From Arctopsyche grandis (Eukaryota > Arthropoda > Insecta > Trichoptera > Hydropsychidae): DNA of 64,000 bases. A program made the translations under genes and the position numbers. Below the pieces are notes generated by a model. That model had not been told where the DNA came from. It saw only the letters and a program-made list of their open reading frames with translations, and made no database searches. The first letter of the stretch is position 1. The number at the start of each line of letters is the position of its first letter. The stretch lies in assembly GCF_051622035.1 (NCBI RefSeq), contig NC_135362.1, positions 26,843,001 through 26,907,000 of the forward strand, read 5' to 3'. Below, piece by piece: positions 22,154 through 34,379 of this stretch.

Positions 22154-22554
22154 ACTAGCTGAACCCGGCATGCGTTGCAATGCCAAAATAACACATGCAA
22201 TTCCCGTTCCCGTTCTCGTTCTAACTCCCGTTCCTGTTCCCATTCTCATTCCGGTCCCATTTGTCGGAAAAACGCATGCAGTTCTCGTTCCAGTTCCCGT
22301 TCTCGTTCCCGTTCCCATTTTTCGGAAAAACACATTGGTCGCGACGCGAAAACATTTGAAATTATAGCGTTGCAATGACACTCCCGTTTTTACCGTTTCC
22401 GCTCCAGTTTTTTCCCGTTTTTTTTTCACAGTAATCTTCCCGGACATGCATACAACAAATCCTGAAAGTTAAATCGTAATCGTTTCAGTGGCTTAGGAGC
22501 CTATTCGAGACACACACACACAGACATTCATTTTTATATATATACATATATAGA
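22154..22554 (-). mobile_element. Helitron, short form
   Basis: Read on -, TCTATATATGTATATATATA to GGGTTCAGCTAGT, with the GCATTGCAACGCATGC palindrome and an array of GGGAACG-type hexamers. Same family as 4355-4662. Confidence 0.8.
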
Positions 22555-23610
22555 TACGACGATTTGATAAGCTTAGAAAAATTGTCAAAATTAATAATTC
22601 ATTATGTTTTTTGTATAAAAAATATAATATATAAAATGAAAAAATATATGGTGAATAATTTTCATAATCAGCAAAGGTTAAACGATTATTATATACAAAA
22701 AGCAACCTTTGAACATTTTTTCAGCCTTTTTAATGAGCAAAAATAATAATAAAATTATAATGAATAATGAATTACATTATCTTCCAGTACAGTTTTTCGA
22801 TGAATATTTTACACGAATTTTTTCCATCATATTCGCAATTATTAATGACGACCTTTCGTAATGACGGCTTATATTTTCTCGTCTGGAAAATGTATCGTAT
22901 TTTTTTCCACGACACTCACGCTATGTATCTTGGCCGAAATTAATTTTTCCACATCGAATTTTCCGTCGGAAAATTCTCTCCGCCTACTACTTGACACACA
23001 CGTTTTTTCATTTCCAAATAGCGTTTTGTATATAGCAGACGTATTCAATTGAGCTGTATATTTTTTATTCCAGCACTTGTACGTGTGGGTATAGCCATCA
23101 ATTTCATCGAGGCTTCGGTATGCTGATATTAAATTCCAGCGTTCACGAGACGTTCGCCATTCAGAGGAAAATTCACGACCTCAATGAAAATTATAGGTCA
23201 GACCGATACAACGGAATGTGGTGAAAGAATACGCACATGTGTACATATATGTACACCAAAATTAAATACCTCACTCGTTATATAATTATGGCGGTTACGC
23301 AAAATTTTCCGCTATGTTACCTTAATAACAACCTGTTGCTCGTTCCGCTCAACGTTTCCCCCTCTCAAATTTTTCCTGGAAACGTGCCTTCGCATGAATT
23401 TTCATTTGCGTAAGCCTTCAGGTAACGCTCTCTAAGGTTGAAAGGACGTAAATGAGTTTCATATTACGCCAGTCGAGCCTTCACTGGATGAGAGTTGAGC
23501 TCGCCAGTGAATTAATGGGACAATTTCATGGGCCGGGTTTTGTATCGTACATATACAATATAAGTCGCTTAGTCGGCTATAGTGAATACATACATATGTA
23601 TATATGCAGG
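22555..23610. other. Intergenic, nothing recognised
   Basis: No conserved frame or splice-supported exon. The 63-codon frame at 22861 on + has no recognisable motif and is not called. A G12 homopolymer sits at about 23623-23634. Confidence 0.45.
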
Positions 23611-23746
23611 GATGTAGAAAGAGGGGGGGGGGGGTAAATGGTATAAAATCCTTGGGCCTAACTACTTTTAACTCTTGCCTTACTGTGCTAAGAAAACCCG
23701 CTAGCTACTGTGCCGGACTCCAAGTGTCCAGTTGAAAATGTGAGTT

Positions 23747-23858
23747 CGAGCAGACGGCGTACGGACAACTTGTGTTCCGTACGCTCCGCTGAACCACCAC
23801 GTGCAAATTTTACATTTCAATAAACTACATCAAACCATTATCGAAGTCTTTTCCATGA
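23747..23858 (+). mobile_element. BEL/Pao LTR remnant, upstream copy
   Basis: Begins CGAGCAGACGGCGTACGG and ends TCGAAGTCTTTTCCATGA; contains ACATTTCAATAAACTACATC with a polyadenylation hexamer. It matches 30443-30555 closely over about 112 bp. Sequence further upstream diverges strongly from that beyond the other copy, so it may be the 5' LTR of this element or of a relative. Confidence 0.55.
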
Positions 23859-24379
23859 TGGTCACTTCGAACCGGACACCAGTAACCTAGGCCACAACAC
23901 CAAACGGACAAACCAATAGGAAAAAACGTGGTCGAGAAAAAATGGATGTCAATTAAGAAATCGGTATCGTTCCTTTGTTACTATCCATACCTTTCCAATA
24001 CTAATAACATGTTTGCTTCTATTTCAGCAATATATTGATTGATGTACAGAGGTACATGACCGCGTGATTGACGCAGAAAATATATAAATAAAAACATAAC
24101 CTACAAAGACGCATGGGACACAGAGGTAATCCAAAATTATCGGAACGATCACATAAACATCGTAAAGGATATTCAAGTAAGTGAATGTATTCAATCTCAG
24201 GCAATCTGTTCAAAAGGCAATCATGTGGGTAGGTCAGTTTTAAAATATGTTTTAAAGTATAACAATTAATTAACGCGATTGTATAAAATAATATCGCGCT
24301 ACGAAGGAATGTTTCATCGGTCGCATCGAATTTCGTATTAAAAGTGTAAAATCAGATGTAGTGTAAAATTAGCAAAGCA

Positions 24380-24900
24380 CGTGGAGAATTATACTTGTAG
24401 CCCCAAAGTGGATTAAATCAAGTACATACCGGTATATTCATATCGGTAGATCTTTGTTTCTTAATGTGTGTAGAAACACCCTCCCCCCCCCCCCTTCCAC
24501 GATAAATGTGGAATTATACTTGTAGCCCCAAAGTGGCTTAAACCAAGTACATACCGGTATATGCATATCGGTAGATCTTTGTTTCTTAATGTGTGTAGAA
24601 ACACCCTCCCCCCCCCCCCTTCCACGATAAATGTGGAATTATACTTGTAGCCCCAAAGTGGCTTAAACCAAGTACATACCGGTATATTCATATCGGTAGA
24701 TCTTTGTTTCTTAATGTGTGTAGAAACACCCTCCCCCCCCCCCCTTCCACGATAAATGTGGAATTACACTTGTAGCCCCAAAGTGGATTAAATCAAGTAC
24801 ATACCGGCATATTCATACATCGGTAGATCTCTTTGTTTCATAATGTGTGATGAAACAGTGGTGATTTAAAATAAATCACAAGACTTGTAGCCCCAAAGTG
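24380..24900. repeat. Tandem array, unit about 124 bp with poly-C
   Basis: Four and a part copies of a unit with TTGTAGCCCCAAAGTGG, AAGTACATACCGGTATAT, TCGGTAGATCTTTGTTTC and a C10-C12 run before TTCCACGATAAATGTGG. The first three units are nearly identical; the last is decayed and lacks the C-run. The array ends about 200 bp before the BEL/Pao gag start. Confidence 0.85.
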
Positions 24901-25107
24901 GTTTAAATCAAGCACCCACCAATTTAGGGTTGTAATTTCTTCCAAAATATGTTGGATAGATTCTGGTGATAATAGTTAAAGTAGAATATTAAGATTCACG
25001 GTTAATCATTGAATATTATTACCTTATCTCTACGAATAGTTCAATTGACAGCTATAGTAGAGAACAACTGTATTTATGAGACGAAATAGTGCAACTTTCT
25101 GAAACAA

Positions 25108-28100
25108 ATGTCAAGTGCTGAAAACGAGGAAATAGAAGCTTCGACTTCCAAGTCGCATAAAGGTCGAAATCCAACTAGGGACGTAGAACCTATTAGAGAC
25201 AGGTCAAGCTCTAGAATACATCAGACTCGAAGTCAGACTCAATCGATAGAAATATTAGCGAAGGAAAATAAAGTAGAAGTTATAATGACGTCAATAGAAT
25301 TAAGGTATTCAGGCGCGGTACAAAGACTAAAAGGAAAAATAGATAAATCCTCCGAATTAGATGAAGGACAGTATCAAACCATTAAAGAAGCATACGATTA
25401 TGTCCGAAAACTCCATTACGAGTATTTAGATAACCTTACAGACATACCGAAAGCGGCCAAAATAGACGAAGAGTACGATGCAATTACAATAACAGTTAAA
25501 AATCTTAAAGCAGCATTAGATTGCCAATCCTTTCAAGATAGTAAACTAAAGGTAGAGCAAGCAACAATTAAATTTGCTAGAGATAAGTTACCGACGTTAA
25601 CCATTCCCACATTTCAGGGAGATCCATCTGAATGGCAATCGTTTCAACAAGCTTTTAAGAATATAATAGGAAACAAAACGGAATATTCGAATGTCACGAA
25701 ATTGCAATATTTGCATCAATCCTTAATCGGTCCCGCTTTGGCAGCTGTATCAGGTTTAGATATTAGCTCAGACAATTACGAAATAGCTTGGAGTATTTTA
25801 GACAAGCAATATAATTTACCAAGACTTAATCTCAAAACTAGGATTAATTCACTTTGTGACTTAAAATTAATCACAAGAGAATCACATATCGAATTGAGAA
25901 ATCTATTGAATCAGGTAACAGTGTGTATTAAAAACATTGAATCGTTGGGTTACGCGAGAGAAATTTTAGATCCATGGGTAACATGTTTAGTTCTAAGGAA
26001 ATTACCTTTTAATATAGTAAGAGACTGGGAAATATCGCTGGTTAGCAGAGAAATGCCACCATATGAAAGTTTAGAGACATTCTTGCAGAATAGATGTAAT
26101 GTATTACAATCTACTGCATCTGTAACTACGGTGAAGGAATTCCCTCATAGTCGTCAAAGAATCATGAGAACTCATGTCGCGAACAAAAACCCATCAAGTA
26201 AGGTAAACGCATGCGCATTCTGTCGAAATAATCATTTCATAGGCAAATGTGATAAATTCAAAGCAAAATCCAGTATGGAAAGAAATGAATTCGTTAAATC
26301 TAATAACATGTGTTTTAAATGTTTAAATTCATCGCATAAGATAACAAATTGCAAGTCTAACTATAATTGCTTAAGGTGCAAACAAAACCATCACACTTTG
26401 TTGCATCAGGACGATACATTTAGTTCCAATAATACGGGAAGGAAGTCAATTAATGCTCATTCTACTCATTTCTCTCAAAGGGAGATAATTTTACCGACGG
26501 TACAAGTAGACATTATAACGTCCAATGGAACGGTCGTTAAGGGTCGCACATTATTAGATTCCGGCTCACAAGTCAACTATGTTACCACATCTTTCGCTAA
26601 GAAGAATAACTTCAAATTAGAGAAAATCTCTCAAAAAATTGTAGGTATCGCTAATCAAGAAAGTAGCATTCGTCACATCACCAAGGTGACCATAAGGTCT
26701 TCAACCACTAATTACTCAACCAAAGTGTTGTGTTTGGTATTACCAGAAATTACTGGCGAAATTCCAACTGTGAAACTGGATCAACAGTTAATTTCAATAC
26801 CAGCGGGAATTAAGTTATCAGATCCCCTTTGGAATAAACCGACGCCAATCGATTTCTTGCTCGGCGCCGAGATTTGCGTTCATGCTATGAAAGCAGGAAC
26901 CATCCAGTTAGGAAAAGGTATGCCTATCTTAAAGGATACCGAATTCGGATGGACAATAGTTGGTCCATATCCCGAAGTAAATAATGCTCCAGGGAAGAGC
27001 CACATAGGCTTAAGTCAATTAGACAGTCACATTCAAAACTTTTGGATGATCGACCAGGTTCCTATGGTAAAACATCAATCTCTTGAGGAGAAAAGATGTG
27101 AGGAACATTTCCAAGCACACACATCACGAGATAAAAACGGTAGATTTTGTGTAGCTTTACCATATAAAAATTCCCCGGTAGTATTAGGAAGTTCATTGCA
27201 CATTGCGGAGAAAAGACACAAAACTTTGGAAAGACGTTTTTTAGCCAATAATAATTTAAAAATGGAATACAATAAAGTTTTAGAAGAGTACATAAATTTA
27301 GGACATATGTCAGAGTGTGAACCTCCGGAGGCACATGAGGTTCATTGTTATTTACCTCATCACGTCGTGGTTAAGGAGTCTAGCCTTACCACTAAATATC
27401 GTGTAGTTTTTGATGCGTCCGCAAAGACAACGTCTAATATCTCACTAAATAATATTTTGATGGTGGGACCTAGTGTCCAATCAGATTTGTTAAGTTTACT
27501 ACTCAACTTTCGACTCCATAAATACGTGATTACTGCGGATATTAAGCAGATGTACCGACAGATTCAAATAGCAGAGAAAAATAAAAATGTACAATTAAAT
27601 CATAATTCGTTATGGTGGGACGGCCCTAGTTGGTTGAAATTAGATGAATCACGATGGCCTCGAAGACCTCCTGAGATCACAATAGATCTTCCAGAGAGAA
27701 GGGTAGTCACTAACGCTACCCTTGTGAGGGAAAATAATTAGATAGATAAATATTCTCATCTTCCAAGACTCCTTCGAGTTTTATCATATGTTCGTCGGCC
27801 ACTAAGGAATAAACAATTAAACGTTAAAGAAAATAACGAACCGTCCGCTTTAGAATTAAAAGATGCTTTAAATAATTTGATAAGGTTATCGCAAATGGAA
27901 TCATTTCCATTGGAATATCGTTTGCTGAGCAAGGGACATCCAATTCCCAGTAGCAGTAAATTAGCTAAATTGTCCCCTCTATTCCACGAGAATTTAATTT
28001 GTGTTGGAAGTAGACTTCCTCTGGGAACAACTCTATCAACGTCACCCATTATCTTGTCAAATAAGCATAAACTTACACACATGATTGTCCGAGATGCGCA

Positions 28101-29283
28101 CTTGAAATATATTCACTTGGGTACTCAAGCCTTACTGTCGTTATTGCGGCAGACCTATTGGCCATTGGCCGGACATAATACTGTCAAAGGAGTGGTGCGT
28201 TCATGTGTCATTTGTTTCAGAAATAAACCACTGTCACACAATAGATTAATGGGATTACTCCCGCTTGAACGTACCACTGCGAATTTTCCTTTCAGTCATG
28301 TGGGGATAGATTTCGCAGGACCTTTTCCTGTGAAGAGTGGTTGCAATAAGAATTCTAAGATAATTAAGGGTTACGTTTGTGTCTTTGTGTGTTTTTCCAG
28401 TAAGGCAGTTCACTTGGAACTTGTCGGAGACTTAACGAGTTCAAATTTCTTAAATTGTTTAAGAAGATTCGTAGCCAGACGTGGCAGGCCCAATACGATA
28501 TATTCCGACAATGCTACTAATTTTGTCGGTGCAAGTCGTGAACTCGTTAATTTAGTAAAATTAATTTACGAACGTCCTCATGAGGAGAAGCTACTACGGT
28601 ATGTAGCCTCCGAAGGGATTCGTTGGAAGTTTAACCCGCCAAGGGCGCCTCACATGGGAGGGCTGTGGGAAGCAGCGGTTAAATCCATGAAGATTCATTT
28701 AAACAAGGTGTTAAAGGCCACCACCTTAAATTTCGAATCATTTTGTACGGTATTGACTCAAATAGAAGCTTGCATGAATTCCCGTCCTCTTAGTCCCTTG
28801 TCTTCGGATCCACTAGACCTTTTACCCCTCACACCTGGACATTTCTTAATTGGCAGATCCTTACTCGCTCTTCCAATGGAGGTTAAATATAACACTAATG
28901 TCCATGCCAATCTGCTTCAGATACAATTGACCACAGCAGCATTTTGGAAACGTTGGTCGGCGGAATACTTACATTCTTTGCAGTTACGACACAAATGGAA
29001 GAAGGACTCGAGCAACAATCTGAGTGTGGGTCAAATGGTCCTGTTAAAGGAGGAACACATGCTGCCAACCCGATGGGTCTTGGGTCGAATCACTAAATTG
29101 TATCCCGGACCAGATGGCAGAGTTCGAGTCGTCGACGTCTTTACTGCCAGCGGAGAGTTTCGTCGGTCCAGTCATCTAGTGGCGCCATTGCCGATTCTAC
29201 CACAAGGACCACTTGACAGGAAGGAAGATCAGCAAGAGGGAGGAGAAACAGCAGCTTCAATTCCGTCAACTTCGGTAGCTTAG
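25108..29283 (+). pseudogene. BEL/Pao retrotransposon gag-pol, RT largely deleted, one in-frame stop
   Basis: A single frame runs from ATG 25108 to TAG 29283, with one premature TAG at 27739-27741. Order: gag with the IPTFQGDPSEWQSF block (about 165), cysteine knuckles (CAFCRNNHFIGKC, CFKCLNSSHKITNC, about 365-430), retroviral-type aspartic protease (TLLDSGSQVNY, about 485), and start of RT (YRVVFDASAKT, ITADIKQMYRQI). Within 10 residues the text jumps to SLWWDGPSWL, normally far downstream, so the RT catalytic core and RNase H are deleted. After the stop come the integrase zinc finger (HLKYIHLG...CVICFRNKP), the integrase core (GIDFAGPF, YSDNATNFVG, GGLWEAAVKSMK) and the C-terminal domain (LPTRWVLGRI). 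It cannot reverse-transcribe itself, though gag, protease and integrase look nearly intact. Described only; no repair is proposed. Confidence 0.9.
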
Positions 29284-30442
29284 TTTAACCCGAAGACACT
29301 ACCCCCAACTCATATTACTTATTAGATGTAATCATGAGTTTAAATCATTCAATGTTAATAGTAGTACTCCGTAATTCACTTTAATTGTGTTGTGTGTATA
29401 ATTTAAGCTATTTTCATTTTAACATTCGGCAGTATATATCTCCGAATTTAATCTAATCATTTTGTCTTTATAATATAAGACTTGTCTCATGTCATCACTC
29501 GGAAGGATTATATCCGAGTTTAAAATAAACTGTTCAAATTTGACAGTTAAAATTAGATTCATGATTTGTTAATGTTAGTCTCCAAGCCACACTTAATGGA
29601 GCATCTTAAATTATTTCATGTCTACTTAATTATAACCTGCCGGGAGTCATCCGCAGGTCTTATGTTTCTTGTTATGAAAACATAAGTTAACTCTTACTGT
29701 TTATAGTATTTATGTGAATCATAGAATAAGTAAATATTATAATACTGAACATTTCGATGTTTAACGTAGAGACATCTATAATCATAGTTCGCCTTCATTT
29801 CCTGCTTGTAGGAATGAATGAATGACTTTCCAATTTACTTTTAATTTAGCAATGTTTGTGCTACTTGTTGATGAAATCAAGTTAACTTAGGAGCATTACA
29901 CTCACTAATCAAGTTTAGTTGATCGGTAATAGCTGATCTGTCTTGACAACTGTAACAGTGTCAACATTGTATTGTCTAAGTTAACATCAAGATGAGGAAT
30001 GCTTAAGTTTTAAACCATATACAGTCCACTCTCTCTTCTTTAAAGTAAACTTATCTTGTAATGCTTATTCACAGCTTCAAAGGAGATTTCAAAAATTTTA
30101 ATGTAAATAGAAACAACATTCACCAGAGGTATACCTATAAGTTGAAATATTACTGAACCAATAAATTGATTTTATCCTCACACTGGATGAGGCAAAGGTT
30201 TCATTATTCACCCTCTATTTAATTATTTTAAGAGCTATGATTTATTGTAAACGACTCGTCAGTAATGCTGTAACTCTGTAGAATAACTGTATTGTTCAAC
30301 AGTTTTCCTATGTGGGACTATGTTCCGACTTTTGTAATGACGTGTGGCAAACAGTCTTATTAACTGATTGTCGATTGGCATTATTGACGAGTTGGCATTA
30401 GTGTCGGCCCAAGCGGAAATACGCGACGGTCGACAGAGTCAG
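29284..30442 (+). other. BEL/Pao 3' region, non-coding
   Basis: Between the pol stop and the recognised LTR end. AT-rich, no frame. Probably 3' untranslated region plus the U3 part of the 3' LTR. I could not place the LTR start because no second copy of this stretch is in the window. Confidence 0.45.
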
Positions 30443-30555
30443 CGAGCAGACGGCGTTCGGACAGCTTGTGTTCCGTACGCTCCGCTGGCCCACCACGTGC
30501 AAATTTTACATTTCAATAAACTACATCAAACCATTATCGAAGTCCTTTCCATGAG
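30443..30555 (+). mobile_element. BEL/Pao LTR end, downstream copy
   Basis: Same 112-bp block as 23747-23858, with CGAGCAGACGGCGTTCGG, TCCGTACGCTCCGCTGG, TTTCAATAAACTACATC and the end TCCTTTCCATGAG. Lies about 1.2 kb after pol, where a 3' LTR would end. Confidence 0.6.
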
Positions 30556-31131
30556 TTAAAATAATGCAAAATCAGCGAGGTTAATTATTGTAATTAGCCA
30601 TAAAAATCATTTTATCGTGTATAATAAGTATACGAATAAGTGCAAGAAATGGAAAAAAAAAATACGGCTGTAACACAGATGTCGTTCCAAGGCGGATATC
30701 ATTCTCACACTGGCCGTTGAGCGTAGCACGTACTGAATTCCTCTTCTCTCTCGCATCTGTGAGGCACGTGTACAAGAGAATTTCCGCAAAAATATTTATT
30801 TCTGTTGATGTTTTTATTTCGTAATGGCATAATTCGAATTATAGACGTTTTGACGAGGAATTCATAAAATATGAAGACCCTTGTTTCAGTATATTTGGAG
30901 AAATAAAATTAAGTATAAGTCCTGGTCACTTTTTATCTATCACAGTGCGACAAGTGTTAAGGGCCTGGTCCCAAATGGTCAGCGGTTAAAGCGAAGCCTG
31001 CTAATTCCCGCCTGCCCAGCGGTGACGAATTCGTCGACAAAATTTCCCATGAAGAGTCAAATATATGACCGACAAAAAAAAACAAAACTTCATCTATTGT
31101 TACTACGTATGTACATACATAGATAAAGTAA

Positions 31132-31250
<119 letters not shown>

Positions 31251-31259
31251 CCCGTCAAA

Positions 31260-32420
31260 TAAATTAATTTTGGAAAATTTTACGGTTAATATAACAGCAT
31301 AGATAATTTTAATTATTCTTTTTTTTGGTCACGAAATTAAATTTTCCCCCGAGCCAGAATTTTCTCTCGGCGCCTATATATATACATATGTACATACATA
31401 TATATCTGTAAATGTTTTGAGAAAAAAATAAATCTAAAATTATTTGAGACAAAAATGTATGTACATACATATATACATACATATATACAGATATTTTAAA
31501 TCGGTTTGATAAATTATATGTAGGTACATTAAATATAATATAATTCATGATCTTTCAAAGAAAAGTTTGTCATTTTAATTAAACTTTTACTGTATTTCGA
31601 CTAAAAGAATGGAAAAATTTCTTGAATTATTATTAATTTGTTATATTATATAAAAAAATATCTGGCAAGAATTATAAATTATGTGAAAAATATGAATTTT
31701 CCTTATAATGAACTTAAAAAGAAAACTTCTAATATTATGTCTTGAAAATATTACACGTTCTGAAACTTTTATAAAATTTTCAGTACATATTGAGTTTTTC
31801 TTCAACTAAAAACATACATACATACATATGAATGTATGCCTCAAGGTATAGGTAGAAATTAATGAGATGTTCCATTTTCTCTTCATTAAACTGTAACGCT
31901 TCTTTATTATCTATATATTTTATATTTATTGTACCTCAATATTTGTCTATGTATGTAATTACATAAAGCAATATACATACATACCTACATTCAAATCTGT
32001 ATCTTTTGCCCACAATTTCATTAGAAAACGACCTCCAGACAAATATAAATAGCATTTCAACAATAAAAGCAACGAAAAACCAACCGTCACCTTTATATAA
32101 GAAAAACTAAAACAATTCAAACGTTGGATAAAATTATAATATAATAGAAAGCAGAAAATGAAAACAGACCCCGCACAGAAATATAATGTGACAAACGAAA
32201 AAACTACACGTCACATTTAACCAAAACATTATAGGACACTTTTCGGGCTTTGAATAGCACATATTCCTCTTTCCAACAATGGCAGAGCACGATTACTCGT
32301 TTTGTCCACTCATATTAAACCCTAAAAGTGTCACATTTGTTGGAAAAAGTTCCAGAAACACTAATTTTGACACATCACGTGTAATGGGCAAAATACCATA
32401 ACGGAGATTCGGTTAAAATA
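31260..32420. other. Intergenic, simple repeats only
   Basis: Multiple ACATACATATGTATGT-type tracts (31380-31520, 31810-31840, 31970-31990) in AT-rich DNA. No supported gene. Confidence 0.5.
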
Positions 32421-32429
32421 TACATAGCC

Positions 32430-32935
32430 AGCAGTTTGGCTTAGTGGTAGCGTATATATTTAGCACCACTGAGGTCAAAAGTTCGAGTCCTCGCCATCTG
32501 CTGGTTAGATTTGGGGGTTTTGTGACTCCAAATCGATCGTTTTTCTATCAGAGTTTGCCAATTTTATCTGATCATTGCTGAAACGGTTCCTGAAAATTGG
32601 TATTACATCTATTCCTGTTGTCACAAAATCTGCCTGTGTATAATTTGTAATAATTATACACAGTAATCTGAAATCTATAGATATCTCTATAATTTCGTAT
32701 TTATTATATGTATAAAAATGGTACACAAAAAAAAATGTAAAAATAATCCATAGATGTCTCTATGATTATTATTTCTGATTAATTGTTATATGCTATATAT
32801 TCTGATTGTATATGTATTACTGTATTTCTGATTTCTGATTTATATATTCTGTATTTCGTTAACGTACACCCGTCGCATTGGAGCAAATCTGTAATTGATT
32901 TGTAACAATAAAAAATAAAAATAAATAAAAATATT
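32430..32935 (+). mobile_element. tRNA-derived SINE, tail type B, near full length
   Basis: Head with A box GTTTGGCTTAGTGGTAGCG and B box AGTTCGAGTCC, core GACTCCAAATCGATCG ... GCCAATTTTATCTGATCA ... GAAACGGTTCC, tail hairpin ACACCCGTCGCATTGGAGC, and an (AAATAAAA)n end. Sister of 19283-19785 in opposite orientation. Confidence 0.85.
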
Positions 32936-33256
32936 ATGTATATAAACAAAAGCATATTTTCACTCAACTTTAATGAATTGAATGACGTTGTCCAAGTTGG
33001 TGAAAGGATAGGAAAAAAGTAGAAAATAGAAACTTTATAGAAAATTTTGCATGATCTCAATGTTATATGTAGTAGTATGATATAATATACTGAATTTTGT
33101 GGTTCTTAAACGAAAATAATTGATTTCAATAGCGGAAAAGCAAACAAATGTCCATTTTTTATATCGTGAAATATCCAGCGATGCCCGGCGTTGCTTGGGT
33201 GGAGAAAAACTTTAAAGGAAAAATCATTCAAAGAGTTCTTCCGAAACTACATAATG

Positions 33257-33678
33257 CCAGCAGCATAGCTCGATCGTTGAGCTTCTGCTTAGCGTCGAGA
33301 GGCGCCGGGTTCGATCCCATGAGCTGACCTCGAATGAAAAGTATTTTTCCGAATATATATGTAGTGCTGCTGGTCAGACCTGGATTTGTGACTCCAGATC
33401 GATTATTTCCTATCGATTTAATTGTTGAAACGGTTCCTGGTAAAATTGGCTAAATATCTTTCCTATCAACTATGTCACCACTATTTGAGATTGATTTACA
33501 ATAAAATTTATGTACAATTCATAGATGTCTCGTTAATTTGCGAGTTTTTCAGTGTGTCGTAATTAAGCGACTTGTATAATAAAAAATGCTGCAATGTTTG
33601 TATTTGGCCAGGAAGGCGCATTGGGGTTACCTGTAAGGCCTTCCTGTTATATATGTAAAAAATAAATAAATAAATAAT
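33257..33678 (+). mobile_element. SINE with different tRNA-like head, tail type A
   Basis: Head AGCATAGCTCGATCGTTGAG with B box GGGTTCGATCCC; core GTGACTCCAGATCGATTA, TTGTTGAAACGGTTCCTGG; tail hairpin GGCCAGGAAGGCG paired with GGCCTTCCTG; ends (AAATA)n. The core matches the tail-B SINEs; head and tail do not. Confidence 0.8.
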
Positions 33679-34128
33679 ACACGTTTTAAGTTAAGGTACC
33701 GCGGAACAGTATACCAAATTCGGAGGTCGTACTCATGTTGAAAACTGTTGATTTTGCACAGCGGATAAATCTTTCATTTGTATATACATAGGTGCATATG
33801 AATGTATGTGAGACTTAGTTTTAATCCAGAAGAAGGCACGCATGAATGATTAGGTTGCATGCATGAGTTGAAGAATGGACTATGGTTAAGTTGCCGTTTT
33901 GTACATGTAACGACAGTTCTTTGTGGCGCTCCGTGAAATTGTAAATAATGTTGTAAGCCGCCCATGGAGTTTCATTTTACACAACTGTCTATGTCTCCTG
34001 ACAACCAGATCCAACATTTATAAGACAACATTTACATATGTAGATTAGTCGAATTGCCCGTTGTTTCTCGGGCTGGTGAAAGTTAAAATTTATACGAGAT
34101 AGTATGAAAAAAAAGCAACTGTTATAAG

Positions 34129-34312
34129 TAGAGCCCGGAATCTGAAGGGGCCGGAAACGTGCCACCTGTTCAATTGTTGTAAATGTTCAATTCAATTCAA
34201 TTCACCTATTGTTCAATTGTTGTAAATGCTTTGTAAAAAAGGTTCGGCAAACCTTTAACAATGCATTTACAATCTTTGAACAATAAACAGCCCCTTCAGA
34301 TTCCGGGCTCTA
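34129..34312. mobile_element. hAT-type MITE with perfect 23-bp terminal inverted repeats
   Basis: TAGAGCCCGGAATCTGAAGG at the left and its exact complement at the right (23 bp in all) enclose 184 bp. Flanks show a perfect 8-bp duplication GTTATAAG (34121-34128 and 34313-34320). It sits in the loop of an older inverted repeat: AAAGTTAAAATTTATACGAG ... AAAAAAAAGCAACTGTTATA on the left mirrors ATAGTTGCTTTTTTTT ... AAATTTTAACTTTTAAC on the right (about 34075-34375). Confidence 0.88.
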
Positions 34313-34379
34313 GTTATAAGTTATGATAGTTGCTTTTTTTTCATAATATCCCATATAAATTTTAACTTTTAACTACGTA

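Noticed and set aside
22170..22378. Arg/Ser- and Pro/Val-rich repeat proteins
   Set aside because: Translations of the GGGAACG hexamer array within a Helitron; low-complexity artefact.
23620..23860. Calling 23620-23858 a complete 5' LTR of the BEL/Pao element
   Set aside because: Only the last 112 bp match the downstream copy and the rest diverges, so I report remnants only.
24380..24900. Regularly spaced repeats suggestive of a CRISPR array
   Set aside because: Units abut without unique spacers and the sequence is eukaryotic; it is an ordinary tandem array.
32430..32510. tRNA gene (A and B boxes)
   Set aside because: The head does not fold into a complete cloverleaf with proper acceptor ends, and runs on into the SINE core; similar heads recur with the same core.
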